DNA of 64,000 bases, taken from Neopestalotiopsis rosae (taxonomy: Eukaryota; Ascomycota; Sordariomycetes; Amphisphaeriales; Sporocadaceae). Of this stretch, positions 47,060 to 58,010 are shown in pieces (within the stretch, counting starts at the first letter, position 1; every line of letters begins with the position of its first letter). Location of the stretch: assembly GCA_023078685.1 (NCBI GenBank), contig JALGAS010000002.1:4712001-4776000 (forward strand). The letters run 5' to 3'. Under the pieces are notes generated by a model. The model did no database searches. It saw only the letters and a list, made by a program, of their open reading frames with translations, and had not been told where the DNA came from. A program made the position numbers and the translations under genes.

Positions 47060-48191
47060 ATGTCGTCCTTTGAGTCTGTTGTGAGTACTCTTCCAGCCCT
47101 GTACGAGCACCGGAAAGCACTGGGATCGCCCGCAAGACGCCACGAAACGGAATTCGCATTGGAATTGGATTGGAGGTGGACGCAACGAGGCCGAATCGCG
47201 AATTAGGGCAAGAGGAGGGCAATTTCATGGCAGATGCTAGGGGCATCTACAGTCGCTTCCGGTGCGACAAAGCACGATCAGCAGGAACTAACCTGTGTTT
47301 TTCAGGTTGTCATCGATGGCAAGGGCCACCTTCTCGGTCGTCTGGCCTCGATCGTCGCCAAGCAGCTTCTGAACGGCCAGAAGATTGTTGTCGTCCGCTG
47401 CGAGGCCCTCAACATCTCCGGCGAGTTCTTCCGCGCTAAGCGTACGTTATCCTCCAGCACCGCCGTGTGCGATTCGGGAATCAATACTCAGTCGAGATCG
47501 GATGCGATGAGCCCCGACCTGGCATGAATATTGGAATTCCGATGGTCCGCGAACCTGTATCAGGACACGAAACTGACATTACATTCGACATCTAGTCAAG
47601 TACCACGCCTACCTGCGCAAGATGACCCGTTACAACCCGACTCGCGGTGGTACGTACAGCCGACACTGATCCTATAGCTGAGCACATCACTCGCTATGGA
47701 TTCTCTGCGAAACCCAAGTCACCTAACATTGTTTTAGGTCCCTTCCACTTCCGCGCCCCGTCGAGAGTCTTCTACAAGGCCGTCCGTGGCATGATTCCCC
47801 ACAAGACCGCCCGCGGTGCCGCCGCTCTTGAGAGACTCAAGGTCTTCGAGGGTGTCCCTCCCCCCTACGACAAGCAGAAGAAGATGGTCGTTCCCCAGGC
47901 CCTCCGTGTCCTGAGACTGCAGCCCGGCCGCAAGTACTGCACAGTCGGTCGTCTCAGCCACGAGGTTGGCTGGAAGTACCAGGATGTTGTTGAGAGGTAT
48001 GGACAGCTTTTGGATAAAATGGAGGAATTGCTTGCTAACTTGGCTTTTCTAGACTCGAGGAGCGCCGCAAGGCCAAGGGCGCCGCATACTACGAGCGCAA
48101 GAAGCTGGCTCAGAGACAACTGTCTGACGCCAAGAAGAACGCCAAGGTCGACAGCAAGACAAGCGAGGCCCTCGCCGGCTTCGGTTACTAA
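47060..48191 (+). CDS. RPL16: 60S ribosomal protein uL13 (L13a/Rpl16)
   Basis: Five exons, 47060-47080, 47306-47441, 47596-47649, 47738-47996 and 48053-48191, give 202 aa, the normal eukaryotic length. The first exon codes only MSSFESV. Family landmarks in order: [112 protein letters not shown], and a basic C-terminal helix. uL13 sits on the large subunit rRNA surface. Ribosomal protein genes in these fungi commonly have introns close to the start codon, as here (first intron 225 nt). All introns are GT-AG with matching phases. Confidence 0.97.
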
Positions 48192-49772
48192 TTGTCTCGT
48201 CTTTGTTCGTTCTGAAATCTTCGTACTTCTGCATTTTCGGGGGCAACGGTCAACAAATCATACCACGACGAAAAAAACCTTTGCACTTAGAACGGCGTGA
48301 GGGAAAGGGGTACTCCATCGACTTTTTGCTCTTGTTGACGGAACAAGGGCCCGGTCATTAGGATGAGCGTTGGGGGACAAATTTGACATGTTTCACAACC
48401 TCTGGGACGACCTATGTTCATTCGGTCAATGCTTGGAAGTCTAGGATCCGAAATGTGAAATGAACCAAAACAAGTGAACAACGTTATCATCTTTTATTCG
48501 TCATGATGTGCAGTGCTTGTGTGGATATTCGGCATGTTGGTTGACGGAGGCAGAAACACATACCGGGTGCTGTGGGCATTGTGTCGTCAGCAACGCCGCC
48601 TTGGACTTGGAATATTGGATGATGTCACATTTGCTCAAGCACAACTCGAGTTATAATGTGTTCCACAACGCCATTGCTATCAATGTCCAAGCCGACTTTT
48701 CTCAATCTGCAAAGGAGGCTAGTCGAGACAAAGTACCAAGATACAGGAACATGCAGCCTTGAGAATGCACCCGAAGCCGGCATTACAACGCTCAATTCAG
48801 CCTTAAATGACGAAGCCATTTATGACGTGGATGCTTGTGAACTGAGACTTGGACGATTTCCATAGACGCGTATTGATCTTGGAATCCTAATCAAACTAGA
48901 CTATATATCACTCTTCTCTTTCCATCAACGTACTGGCAGCCTTTTGTCCAGCAGGATATCTGTTGACTACAACTATAACTGCCAACCAGATGAACCACTT
49001 CTAACATTTCCTTAGCTGCTGGAATAGGCAAATATGCATCTTGGCCATGTATTACGTAATGAACTCTGGTGGAGCAACCTTTCTCGGAGTGCCAGACACA
49101 GTAAATTGCTGGATTGTCGCGAAAGCTTGGAATTGGCTCACACCGATATTCAATACAATGAAGATACACAAAATTTCAAGTCGAGTTCCGCAGTACTTTT
49201 AAACAAATGAGTCTCTGAGTTCAGTGCACCATTGAACCTTTGCAGGTGCGCGTCTTGAACGTGTTTCAGCTTGAATACTGAATGGTTTAATACGCTTCCC
49301 AGAGAAAACTGGTTTCGCCACAATTCTGATAGTTATGATTATACCGTCTGTTCAGCATCTGCGTTTTCGAAACAAAGTACATCTGAAATAGACCGATGAA
49401 TGGAGAGCCCAGTTGCTTCGCGGGATCCAATAATGATGATTATTTTTCATAATACCTTGCAAGAAGTTACATTTTCACCTTCCTCCCACCTTCTTCACAA
49501 GGTGAGTATTGGAACAGCAGGCGCGTTAGACTACACATAGCCACGCCGCTTCCTAAAGGTGGTTTATTCCTTAATGATCTAAATTTCCGGTGCTCTCGAA
49601 GGTGCAAGCTCTTTCTCTTCGGTACAACCATCAAAACAACGTCAATTATGTTACATCCCCGTCAATGAATTTCACAACACAATAAATACAAACAGAAATA
49701 ATCCCTACAGAGGAAAATCCAGATATCAAAACCCAAAACGACCACCCTACATTAGACAAAAGATACTCGAAA
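48192..49772. other. Intergenic region
   Basis: About 1.58 kb between uL13 and the unknown membrane protein. AT-rich stretches near 48880-49000 and 49300-49460. No gene, repeat or RNA was supported. Confidence 0.5.
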
Positions 49773-50540
49773 ATGGTTTCGCCAGCAGAGGTTGTGTCGA
49801 CAGCAGAGGTTGCTCTGCAATCCATCAGGCAATTCCTTACGCAGCACCCGCTTTTGTGTTGGGCTGTTGACCTCTTCGCCATATTATACGCAATTTGTGA
49901 GGCATGGGTCCATTGTTCGCTCCAGGGAACATGGGACAACAGTTTCCCCAGCATTTTGGAGCTTCGTCAGTCTTCATTTGCGTGTCTTTGGGTCTTTTAT
50001 TTTTTCTCTTTCCTACTTCCTGGACTATTTGTTCCCGAAATTTACCTCCTTTTGTTGGTGGTACGTATGTTGATGTGGGCTTGCATTCTTCTGGGACAAT
50101 GCTTACGTCCGATTTGTGCTCCTCTGGGACGCTGTTTACGTCCGGTTTATGACGCTTTGAAAAATTGCTGGCTACGAGTTGTGAGGCGTCTTCGTCAAGC
50201 GTGTCCAAGAAAATTCGCCCGGGGCTATTTTGAAATGCCTGAAGAAGTGGACAACGGAAACAATTCAGCTCCTGAAGAATTCGAGCTCTCGACACTCCCG
50301 GAAGGAAATCTGGGCACAGCCGCATTGGCCGTTCACCGCCAGCCTTGGGGCCCTCGGGGCGGCCTTTCGATATTTACAGATCTGGTCCTTCGCAGAACAG
50401 AGATCCACCACCGCCCTATCAACGGCGTGCCAATACTAGCACAGAGGCCAACTCTGAAACGTAATTCAGTTTGCGAACGGAACAAACAGCTCGGGCGGTT
50501 TCGAGGTACGGCCTGTTTTGCACGCAGTACGACTGTATGA
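49773..50540 (+). CDS. Unknown small membrane protein
   Basis: An intronless frame of 255 aa starting at an ATG with A at -3. I do not recognise it. Two or three hydrophobic segments are visible in the first half (LCWAVDLFAILYAICEAW near 28-45, ACLWVFYFFSFLLPGLF near 70-86 and IYLLLLVVRMLMWACILL near 89-106). They are followed by a duplicated motif LGQCLRPI and LGRCLRPV at the membrane boundary, then an Arg-rich amphipathic stretch (WLRVVRRLRQACPRK). The rest is acidic, then basic and disordered. No signal peptide is obvious. A frame this long is open to a single stop and lacks homologous landmarks, so it could be a lineage-specific gene or an overlong chance frame. Confidence 0.5.
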   Translation: MVSPAEVVSTAEVALQSIRQFLTQHPLLCWAVDLFAILYAICEAWVHCSLQGTWDNSFPSILELRQSSFACLWVFYFFSFLLPGLFVPEIYLLLLVVRMLMWACILLGQCLRPICAPLGRCLRPVYDALKNCWLRVVRRLRQACPRKFARGYFEMPEEVDNGNNSAPEEFELSTLPEGNLGTAALAVHRQPWGPRGGLSIFTDLVLRRTEIHHRPINGVPILAQRPTLKRNSVCERNKQLGRFRGTACFARSTTV

Positions 50541-51709
50541 CTGACTAGTGCAGGATACTTTCGAGTTCAGTCTTCGAATGTATGACATCAACATAAATCA
50601 TAGTACTACAACATTCACCCTCTGCGACTTCAAGTTTGGTCTATACAGCTTCTCCAGTACCATTACCAATGCATCTTTGAACAGCGATTCGACTTAATTT
50701 GACGTTGGCCAGCGAAACCCCACGGACACCTCACATTGAAGATGGGATATGGTGGAGTTGGAGTTTGGGACTGAAAAGATATCTGCGGAGACAACGTGGA
50801 GTATTTATTGCATAGCGACAAGTAGACAAAATGGATGCAGAAATGCTTTTCAAGAATTTCAACTCGTAGAAAATTTTTTGCAGGAATCACCTCTTCCGCA
50901 ATAACCTAGTTGACCATGTCTTGGTAATAGAAAGCCAGATGGAACAGTAAACTTGAAAGATAGAAGGGAAAAGGGTATGTCCTCGAGCCAGTCTACCTAA
51001 GTCGTCTCGAAATTGGATGATCAGCACCTGAAATTCCTATCTGGAAAAGGACTGTAACAAAAAAGACGAGGAAGTGACAAGGACTGATGGAGGAATCAAT
51101 GCCTTCTCCATGAGATAGAATTGAGTGCTAGGCTGACAAATGTTTTGTTGAATAAGCAGAATAAAGTCCTCCGATGCAAACATGTCCCATGCGTCAAGGA
51201 AATAAAAACAGGCACAGATTAGAGACTCGATATAGTTTTGGCTTTCCATGCAGACTCCAGCCAATCATAGAGGCACTGTTGATCGAAGCTTTTCTCAAAG
51301 GGGAAGCCAAGACACTAGCGTTACGGGAAGTGGATCCACCTGGCTGCTTAGGATTCGCTTATTCGGTTTTGCCCACTTCGAGTCAGTAAAGACCTCGAAC
51401 TTTTGTGCCGATGGTGGACTTGACACTTGAAAGAATGACGAGTTTTCCTTTTATTCCCATCATTATTAATGCAGAATGTTGGAGAATATTCAAATGCGTA
51501 TGTTTCCAATACTCGTTTTCAAATACTTAATGTCCTCACTGGAAGTGTAAATAATTACTTTGTCGTTTCCATCAGACTTAGACTGCTCTATGTTTTCTTG
51601 CAGCAAGATTATTGTTATCACAAACAAGCCAGCAAAACTCAGAGTACTGTTGCATCTAAGAACAGAAGAGAATATACCACCAGACCGATTCTCAACTACT
51701 ATCCTCGAA
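50541..51709. other. Intergenic region
   Basis: About 1.17 kb between the unknown membrane protein and the DHA2 exporter. No gene or repeat was recognised; the segment next to 51710 is the exporter promoter and leader. Confidence 0.5.
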
Positions 51710-53377
51710 ATGTCTCCTCTTCCGTCCAGGGGCGATAGTCCCGACCGGTCGGATCCAACAACACCAACTCCAGTCAGCGGCTCATCGCCGCACGTCGACA
51801 CAAAAGCAACACTCGAAAGCCCCGTCGAAGAATCACTACAAGCCCGCGTCGAGCGCCTCGGCCGCCAACGACCTCCCACCTTCCCGACCGCGTGGAGCGA
51901 GACGTGCTTCGTGTTCAGCGTCGCCATGTCGCAGTTCCTGACCGAGTTCTTCGTCTCGGGCTTCACCGTGATTCTGCCGACGCTGATCCGGGAGCTCAAC
52001 ATTCCTCAGGCCACGAGCGTCTGGCCCGCCACGGCCTTTTCGCTCGTCATCGCCGCCACGCTCCTCGTGTTTGGCCGCCTGGGCGACATCTGGGGCGGCT
52101 ACCCCGTCTTCCTCTGGGGGCTCGCGTGGCTCCTGACGTGGAGCATTATCGCCGGGTTCAGCATCAACCCGTTGATGCTGGACTTTTGCCGCGCCTTGCA
52201 AGGTCTGGGCGCCGCGGCTTTTCTGCCCACGGGCGTCATGCTCATGGGATCGATATACCGGCCCGGGCGGCGCAAGAATATCGTCTTTGCCATCTACGGC
52301 ACCTCTGCAGTATTTGGCTTCTTTGGCGGCATCTTCATTGCTGGTATTGTCGGCCAGTACCTGCGATGGGGATTCTATTTCTGGATCGGAGGTATCCTCA
52401 CAGCAATCACGCTCATCAGCTCCGTCTTTTCCATTCCCAACCCAAGATCCACAAAGCCAACGCCCAACAACAATGTCAAGATGGACTGGCCAGGTGCGCT
52501 GACCATTGCGGTCGGACTCACCCTCGTCGTCTTTGCCATTACTCAATCCGCACATGCTCCAGAGGGCTGGAAAACGCCATATATCCCCGTATGCTTTGTT
52601 GTCGGCGTCCTCTCCCTCGTGGCCGCGGGTTACGTGGAAACGCGCGTCGCTTCCGACCCTCTCCTACCTGCCTCTATATTCACAACGCCCGCCATGACAC
52701 CCCTTCTCGTGGCGCTTCTTTTCCTCTACGGCACCTGGGGTATATTTTCCGTCTACGGCACCCTCTACTTCCAAAACATCATGCTGGCCAGCCCGCTCAA
52801 GGTGGTGGCCTGGTACGTGCCCCTGGGCGTGGCGGGACTCCTCTTTAGCATCCTCGAAGGCTACATCCTGCACCTGGTCCCCGGCCGCGTGCTCCTAATC
52901 ATCTCGGGCCTCGGCGCCGTCGGGTCGCAGCTCCTGCTCGCTCTGATCCCTCTGGAGGAGCGGGGCTACTGGGCGTATATTTTCCCGGCGACCATTCTCA
53001 GCACCATCGGCATCGACATCTCGACCATTCTGGCCACCGTCTTCATCACCACCACGTTCCCCGTCGCGCAGCAAGGGTTGGCGGGCGGCGTCATCAACTC
53101 GGTGCTGCAGCTGGGCGTGGCGCTGACGCTGGGGCTCACGGATATCATCCAGACGGCCACGGTGGACGAGGTGGGGTTGGGGACTAGCTACAAGAATACT
53201 TTTTGGTTTGGTGTCGCGGCCGGAGCGGCGGGCTTGGTCATATTGGCCGTCTGGGGGAGGGTGCCAAAGGCGGAGAGTGAATTGACCGAGGAAGAGAAGA
53301 GGGAATTCATGGAGGAGGCAGCTGGTGAGGGTCATGGCAGGGAGTTGGATGGTGGTTGTGTCGTGACGCCAGTGTGA
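51710..53377 (+). CDS. MFS multidrug/toxin exporter, DHA2 family
   Basis: An intronless frame of 555 aa. The N-terminal ~55 residues are disordered, then 14 membrane helices are expected. Family landmarks: FGRLGDIWGGYPVFLWG (motif A), FCRALQGLGAAAFLPTGVMLMGSIY (motif B region), FAIYGTSAVFGFFGGIFIAGIVGQ (antiporter motif C region), QGLAGGVINSVLQLGVALTLGL near the last third, and a short acidic tail. DHA2 proteins export drugs, toxins or boron by proton antiport across the plasma membrane; ATR1-like members are the nearest in character. The ATG at 51710 is chosen over the in-frame ATG at 51590 because the extra residues have no protein-like character. The gene is convergent with the Zn2Cys6 regulator 120 bp downstream. 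Substrate unknown. Confidence 0.9.
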   Translation: MSPLPSRGDSPDRSDPTTPTPVSGSSPHVDTKATLESPVEESLQARVERLGRQRPPTFPTAWSETCFVFSVAMSQFLTEFFVSGFTVILPTLIRELNIPQATSVWPATAFSLVIAATLLVFGRLGDIWGGYPVFLWGLAWLLTWSIIAGFSINPLMLDFCRALQGLGAAAFLPTGVMLMGSIYRPGRRKNIVFAIYGTSAVFGFFGGIFIAGIVGQYLRWGFYFWIGGILTAITLISSVFSIPNPRSTKPTPNNNVKMDWPGALTIAVGLTLVVFAITQSAHAPEGWKTPYIPVCFVVGVLSLVAAGYVETRVASDPLLPASIFTTPAMTPLLVALLFLYGTWGIFSVYGTLYFQNIMLASPLKVVAWYVPLGVAGLLFSILEGYILHLVPGRVLLIISGLGAVGSQLLLALIPLEERGYWAYIFPATILSTIGIDISTILATVFITTTFPVAQQGLAGGVINSVLQLGVALTLGLTDIIQTATVDEVGLGTSYKNTFWFGVAAGAAGLVILAVWGRVPKAESELTEEEKREFMEEAAGEGHGRELDGGCVVTPV

Positions 53378-53497
53378 ACGTTTCATTTCGACGAGTGACT
53401 GATGGAAGACAAACTAGCGAGCCTAGAACAATATGTTAGAGTTGTTAAGAATGGAGGAAATCGGATGATAGAATATACCCAAACTTTGTAAAGAACA

Positions 53498-55231
53498 TTA
53501 AATGATGAGCCAATCAACACCACCGGCTCGCAAGTCTGTAACCCAGTTGTCGCTTTTCCGCACATCGCCATGTGGGACGCCGTCCGAGTGAATACTCAAA
53601 CTTTCGCAAATTCTCCTCTTGTCCCAGATCCTCTCCAGTACACCCAATGCTCCTCTATAATGACCCCAAGGTTCGACACTCCACAGCTTATGGAAATGCT
53701 GCGTAACCCAATCCTGGGTGGCGCAGTCGCCGGTCTCTGCTCCTGCGATGAACGTAGGCCATGTGGTCGCAGTGAATAGTACATTGCTAGTGCTAATGAA
53801 TAGAATATGGCCAATGATTTCTTCTACCAAGCAGTCGAAATTGAGCGGCAAGTCCACGGTGGGATCTAGGGACAGAGCAACACGAGAGAGGTATACCAGC
53901 ACGGCCCCGCGATGTGCGAAAGCGACGTGCGTACGGTGCATTAGATCTGGTTTGGGGGATATCGGCTCAAGTCTAGACGCCCAGGCAAGCGGATCGAAGG
54001 ACTGCGCTGCGCTGATGATACGGAGAAGTTGCTCTATGGAGTCGGTGAGAGAACATGTGGGCGAGGATACGCCACCGGCTTGGGCTATTTGAGCAGCCGA
54101 CCGAAGTAGTTCAAGAAGCTGTACAGGGAACGAAGAGCAGTGGTTACCTTCCGTATCTTGCAGTAACGATAGTGCCCTTGAGGAAGTACTGCTTGGAAGA
54201 AGGCCGTCCGGGCACGTGAATGTCGAGCCTAAAATATCAAATCTGTTGATGAGTGAGTATTTTGTATGTCAAGAGCAGCTCGTGAGACTATGGACGTACA
54301 CCACAAAGTTGGAAACAAGTGACCGCCGCAGCGGGGTCATGGCGGTCGACGTCAGCGTCTTGGGTTGACATAATTTCTCAATGATGGCTTTTGCGCCACT
54401 AATGTGGTGTTTCCAGTCGTCTCGCCCGGAATCAAGAAGCTCAAATTCAATAAACAGAAGCACGACCGCCAAGATGACATCGTCATTCATGGGCATTGGA
54501 CTTTGGAGGGCGGATCCCAAAAGGCAGAGTGCTTTCTGCTTGGCTGTAAGAGCGTGATAATAAGAAGCTCTCTGATCTGCCAAGGATGAGCTGCAGGACA
54601 TCAAGTCCATCCCATTTTGTGATACGGGTGAAGGGCTTCGATCCGTAGACATGAGCCCTTGAGACGAATTTGACATGTGAAGAGCCGAATTGGCAACAAT
54701 AATGTGTAGAAGCATGGGATGCTGGTGTATCAAGGGGATAAGCTCTCGAAAAGGATTATGATTTGGAATGTCATATAAGACGAGATCTTTGCAAACATCT
54801 GTAGCAACTAGTGTTGAGTTACATATTAGTACCATTATGGAGGCGACAAAGGTGGAATAGAACACACAGTAAAACAGATACTTTCTAGAAGCCTGGTCCA
54901 CGTCCTGTATCAAGGGATCTGTCATAGACCGGATCGCCGTGTTCTCATCCCCTCTGCAAGGGTAGTTTTGGATGAAGTCCTGATGAGGAGGGACAAGCTG
55001 ACAGTTTGATTTTGTCCGCGCCGGCCGATTCTGGGTCAAGTCGTCGAATGTCCTGCCAGCCATTTTCCCACGACTTGCGATGCCGCATTCCCACCGGAAC
55101 AGGCGCTGATAGCCTTGACATTCCTGACCTTGCTTGATACATTTGTGACATTTTGGAAGAGTCCTGTCACATTTCAGGCGCTGACGTCGACAATTGTGAC
55201 ATGCCTTGGGACTTGCGGGCGGAGATGTCAT
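53498..55231 (-). CDS. Zn2Cys6 binuclear-cluster transcription factor
   Basis: Exons 55231-54868, 54798-54300 and 54242-53498 give 535 aa. The zinc cluster has C11, C14, C21, C28, C31 and C38 with spacing C-x2-C-x6-C-x6-C-x2-C-x6-C. The fungal-specific regulatory domain follows: SRKYLFYYVCKDLVLYD, NPFRELIPLIHQHPMLLHIIVANSALHMSN, then VVFDILGSTFTCPDG and WPTFIAGAE, ending before DWLII. The first intron (54867-54799) is 69 nt with no in-frame stop, and is removed because VCKDLVLYD then aligns with the family. The second uses donor GTACGT and acceptor CAACAG, giving FDILGSTF. It sits convergent with the DHA2 exporter and could regulate it or the rhamnosidase, which is inference. The 651 bp upstream region holds its promoter. 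Confidence 0.9.
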
Positions 55232-55883
55232 GCTGCAATGCTTTGGAAGGATTTCCAGATGTCCAGATTTCCTGACGATATAGGATAAAGCGACGCGTAA
55301 AGTATAAGGCGGCAAAGCGTGTTCATCGACACTACAGTTCTGCACTGGTAGGGAGATGAATAAATCACAAAGTCGATGTATTTCTGGTTATTGCTCACGA
55401 CTTGACTGAAGCAACAAATGAATGTGATCCGTGGTAACTTTGATGTCAAACGGATGGATTGAACTGGTTACAGCGGAGGTAGACGGAGCAAGCCTATCTG
55501 GGGCCCAGCTGCTAAATACCTGGGCCCTGTAATCCAATTCTGTACAGGGACCTACACGGGACTGTTAGCACTGATTTACCGGAGGTATCATACCCCCGAT
55601 GTTCATCCGGTGAGCATTTAGGTAGGGACACCCCACTAAAGTCCCTGTATCAACAGCAAGGTTTCCCTCCCAATTCAGTGAGTGTCTGTTCAAATTCCAG
55701 CTTTCATTCAATTAATATGCCAAAATGCGCGGGCATGATAAACATTTGCACATGAGGGAGAAATTGGACACGTTATATGCATCCCTACTCATCATTGTTC
55801 ATTTCTTCGTGTTATCATGAATCATATCAATTTTCATTAGCAATTATATCGAAGTCAACGATTACGACCACTATGTAGTGATT
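55232..55883. other. Intergenic region
   Basis: 652 bases between the Zn2Cys6 regulator start and the rhamnosidase stop. Contains the regulator's promoter and the rhamnosidase 3' region. No repeat or gene was recognised. Confidence 0.55.
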
Positions 55884-58010
55884 TTACGAAATGCTGAGAG
55901 TGTACTTTCCGCCAGCAATATCACTCAGGACCGCCACTGATTCTCCAGAGACGTCCACCTCGGTCGTGCCGCCAGTACCTTGGAGCAACAGCTTCTTCCA
56001 GCCGGGAGTGACGGCCACCTCGAAACTTCCAAGAGTTCCCTCTGGCGTCTCAAAAGATCCGGCAAAGCCGCAGGTGCCATTGCGCCAGTCCACGGCAAAG
56101 GTGCCCAGCGGCGTCTCGTAGCCGGCCTGGATGCTCTCGACCCCACCCAGCGCCGGCGCCAGCTTCCACGTCTGACCCGCCGCCGTCGCGAGCTGGAGGC
56201 CGGCGCCGAGGAACGAGAGGCTCGAGGTGGGACCCGTGGACCAGCCGTGGGCGTGGCTGACGCGCGCGTCGCCGTCGGGGTAGGCCGGGTACGCGAGGCT
56301 GCCGTCGGACGAGTAGCCCTCGATAAAGGTCGAGTTGGTGGTGCGCGGGTCGTCGAGCATGTAGTCGGCCCACATGAAGCCCACCAGGTCGACGGCGCGG
56401 TCGGCGCGCCCGACCTTGTAGTGCGCCTGCACCTCAAAGCCCGTCACGAACGGCGAGATGGTGATGCCGCCCTCGGGCGCCGGGGCGCCGTAGGGCCGGA
56501 TCCAGCGCCCGGCCAGCGCGTCGCTAATGGCCGACGCGCGCGTGCCATTGGCCACACCCGAGAGCACCGCCCAGGCGTTTCCATCTTGAGGGTGCAGGAC
56601 TTTTTGTGTGTCATTGTCCCAGTACAGGTTTGTCTCGTCATCCCAGAGGAGAGCGTTTGCCGCGGTTGGGATACCCGCTGCTGAAATTGTCCAGTTGGCG
56701 ACGTCGCTTGTGTCATTCACGACACCTGCCAACGTCACAGCCTTCTCGAGCGTAAAGTATAGGATGGAGTTGGCCTAAAGGAAGAGTCAGTATTGTCACG
56801 CTAGAGTGGATGTGGTCTTCTTGACATACCTCAATATTGTGGCCGCCCATGCCCTTTCGCAACCAATCCGCGGAAGAAGTCACATTGGCCAGTCCGGTCG
56901 AGTCGATGAACTGGAGCACGTAATTGACACCGAGTTTATATTGATCCCAGTACGAAACCACGTAATCGAGATCGCCGGTGAAGAGGTAATAGTCGTACAA
57001 ATCATTCAAGGTGTGGCAATGGTACGTGAAGCTCCACAAGAACAGATCAGGAACTCCAGTCTTCTCTCCAACGAATTTGCTAAATGGCGTTCCGGCGTAC
57101 GGGAGACGTCCATCACTCTGTTGCAGGATGAAAAGCGAGTCGATGCCGTTGCGGATGGTATCAAGGCTATTCGTCGAGACAAAGATTGACGGTCCCGAGA
57201 TGGCGATATCTCCGGGCCAGACCAGCCTATCTCTCTTGGCGCCATCAACAAGAACCGATGTACCATCTTCCAATTACAGTCAGCACATGCACTTTTACTT
57301 TATTGGAATTCAAGAGTCTTACTAGCAATGGTGTAATTGTACTCCCATCCTGTTTGAGGCAGGCCGAGCGAGTTGCCTGTAGTCGGGTCGATGGAACAAA
57401 GCTGGTTCGTGTAGGCGCCAGCATACCACACGCGATTCAGTTTCTCGTCGCTGCTGTGGAAGTAGCCAGTATACGCTGCCGGATCCGACATCTCAGGAGA
57501 CGCTGTCCAGTATACGGTGAGATTGGAGATGCTGACTGTGCCGGTAGTGTTATGAACAACGGTGAGGTAGCGGAAACCACCACGTTGATGGGCCTTGTCC
57601 GCTTCGTAGAGACCCGTTCCGGTCAGGTTGAAAATGAGCGGGTAGTCGACACCCTCGTCCTGTGTCGCGTCGCAAGTTTCTGCGCTGATCCATTCTGAGC
57701 TCTCTGTAAAGGTGATGCCGATATACTCATCATCGCCTTCAAGTGTGTCGATATTGAACGCAACCGAGCCGGCAATGTTCTTGCCAAAGTCCAGGGTCAC
57801 GTACGAGCCTGGTCCATTGAATGTGGTTGAGGATTGGCTGGCCGGGTCGACCAGAGCATCAGCTGTTTGCACATTGCCTCCGGTCTGGCGCACAGATACA
57901 GGAGCCACCGTTCTGGAGGAAGGTGCCAGTATGTACTCGCTGTACTGCACTTCTGCAGCGGCCGAGGTGAGCAGAGCCACCTGCAAGTATGTCGATGTGC
58001 CCAGTCTCAT
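55884..58010 (-). CDS. Secreted alpha-L-rhamnosidase-like glycosidase (GH78-type six-hairpin)
   Basis: Exons 58010-57323, 57266-56830 and 56774-55884 give 671 aa. A signal peptide (MRLGTSTYLQVALLTSAAA) starts at the ATG at 58010; an upstream GTG-initiated extension was discarded. The N-terminal beta-sandwich part (YVTLDFGKNIAGSVAFNID, GFRYLTVVHNTTGTVSISNLTVYWTAS) leads into an (alpha/alpha)6 barrel: LCSIDPTTGN, VLVDGAKRDRLVWPGDIAISG (with the conserved DGAKRDRLVWPGD motif), LDTIRNGIDSLF, WDQYKLGVNYVLQF, ALLWDDETNLYW and AHGWSTGPTSSL. A C-terminal jelly-roll follows. GH78 enzymes release terminal rhamnose from plant glycosides and pectin. General acid/base residues were not assigned and other six-hairpin specificities are possible. 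GC-rich third positions in the last exon. Confidence 0.88.

Noticed and set aside
47442..47595. Possible C/D-box snoRNA inside intron 2 of uL13 (GCGATGA near 47500, CTGA near 47574)
   Set aside because: The C box has a C in place of the invariant U and the terminal stem is only four pairs with a wobble; no convincing D'/C' boxes. A snoRNA search would be needed.
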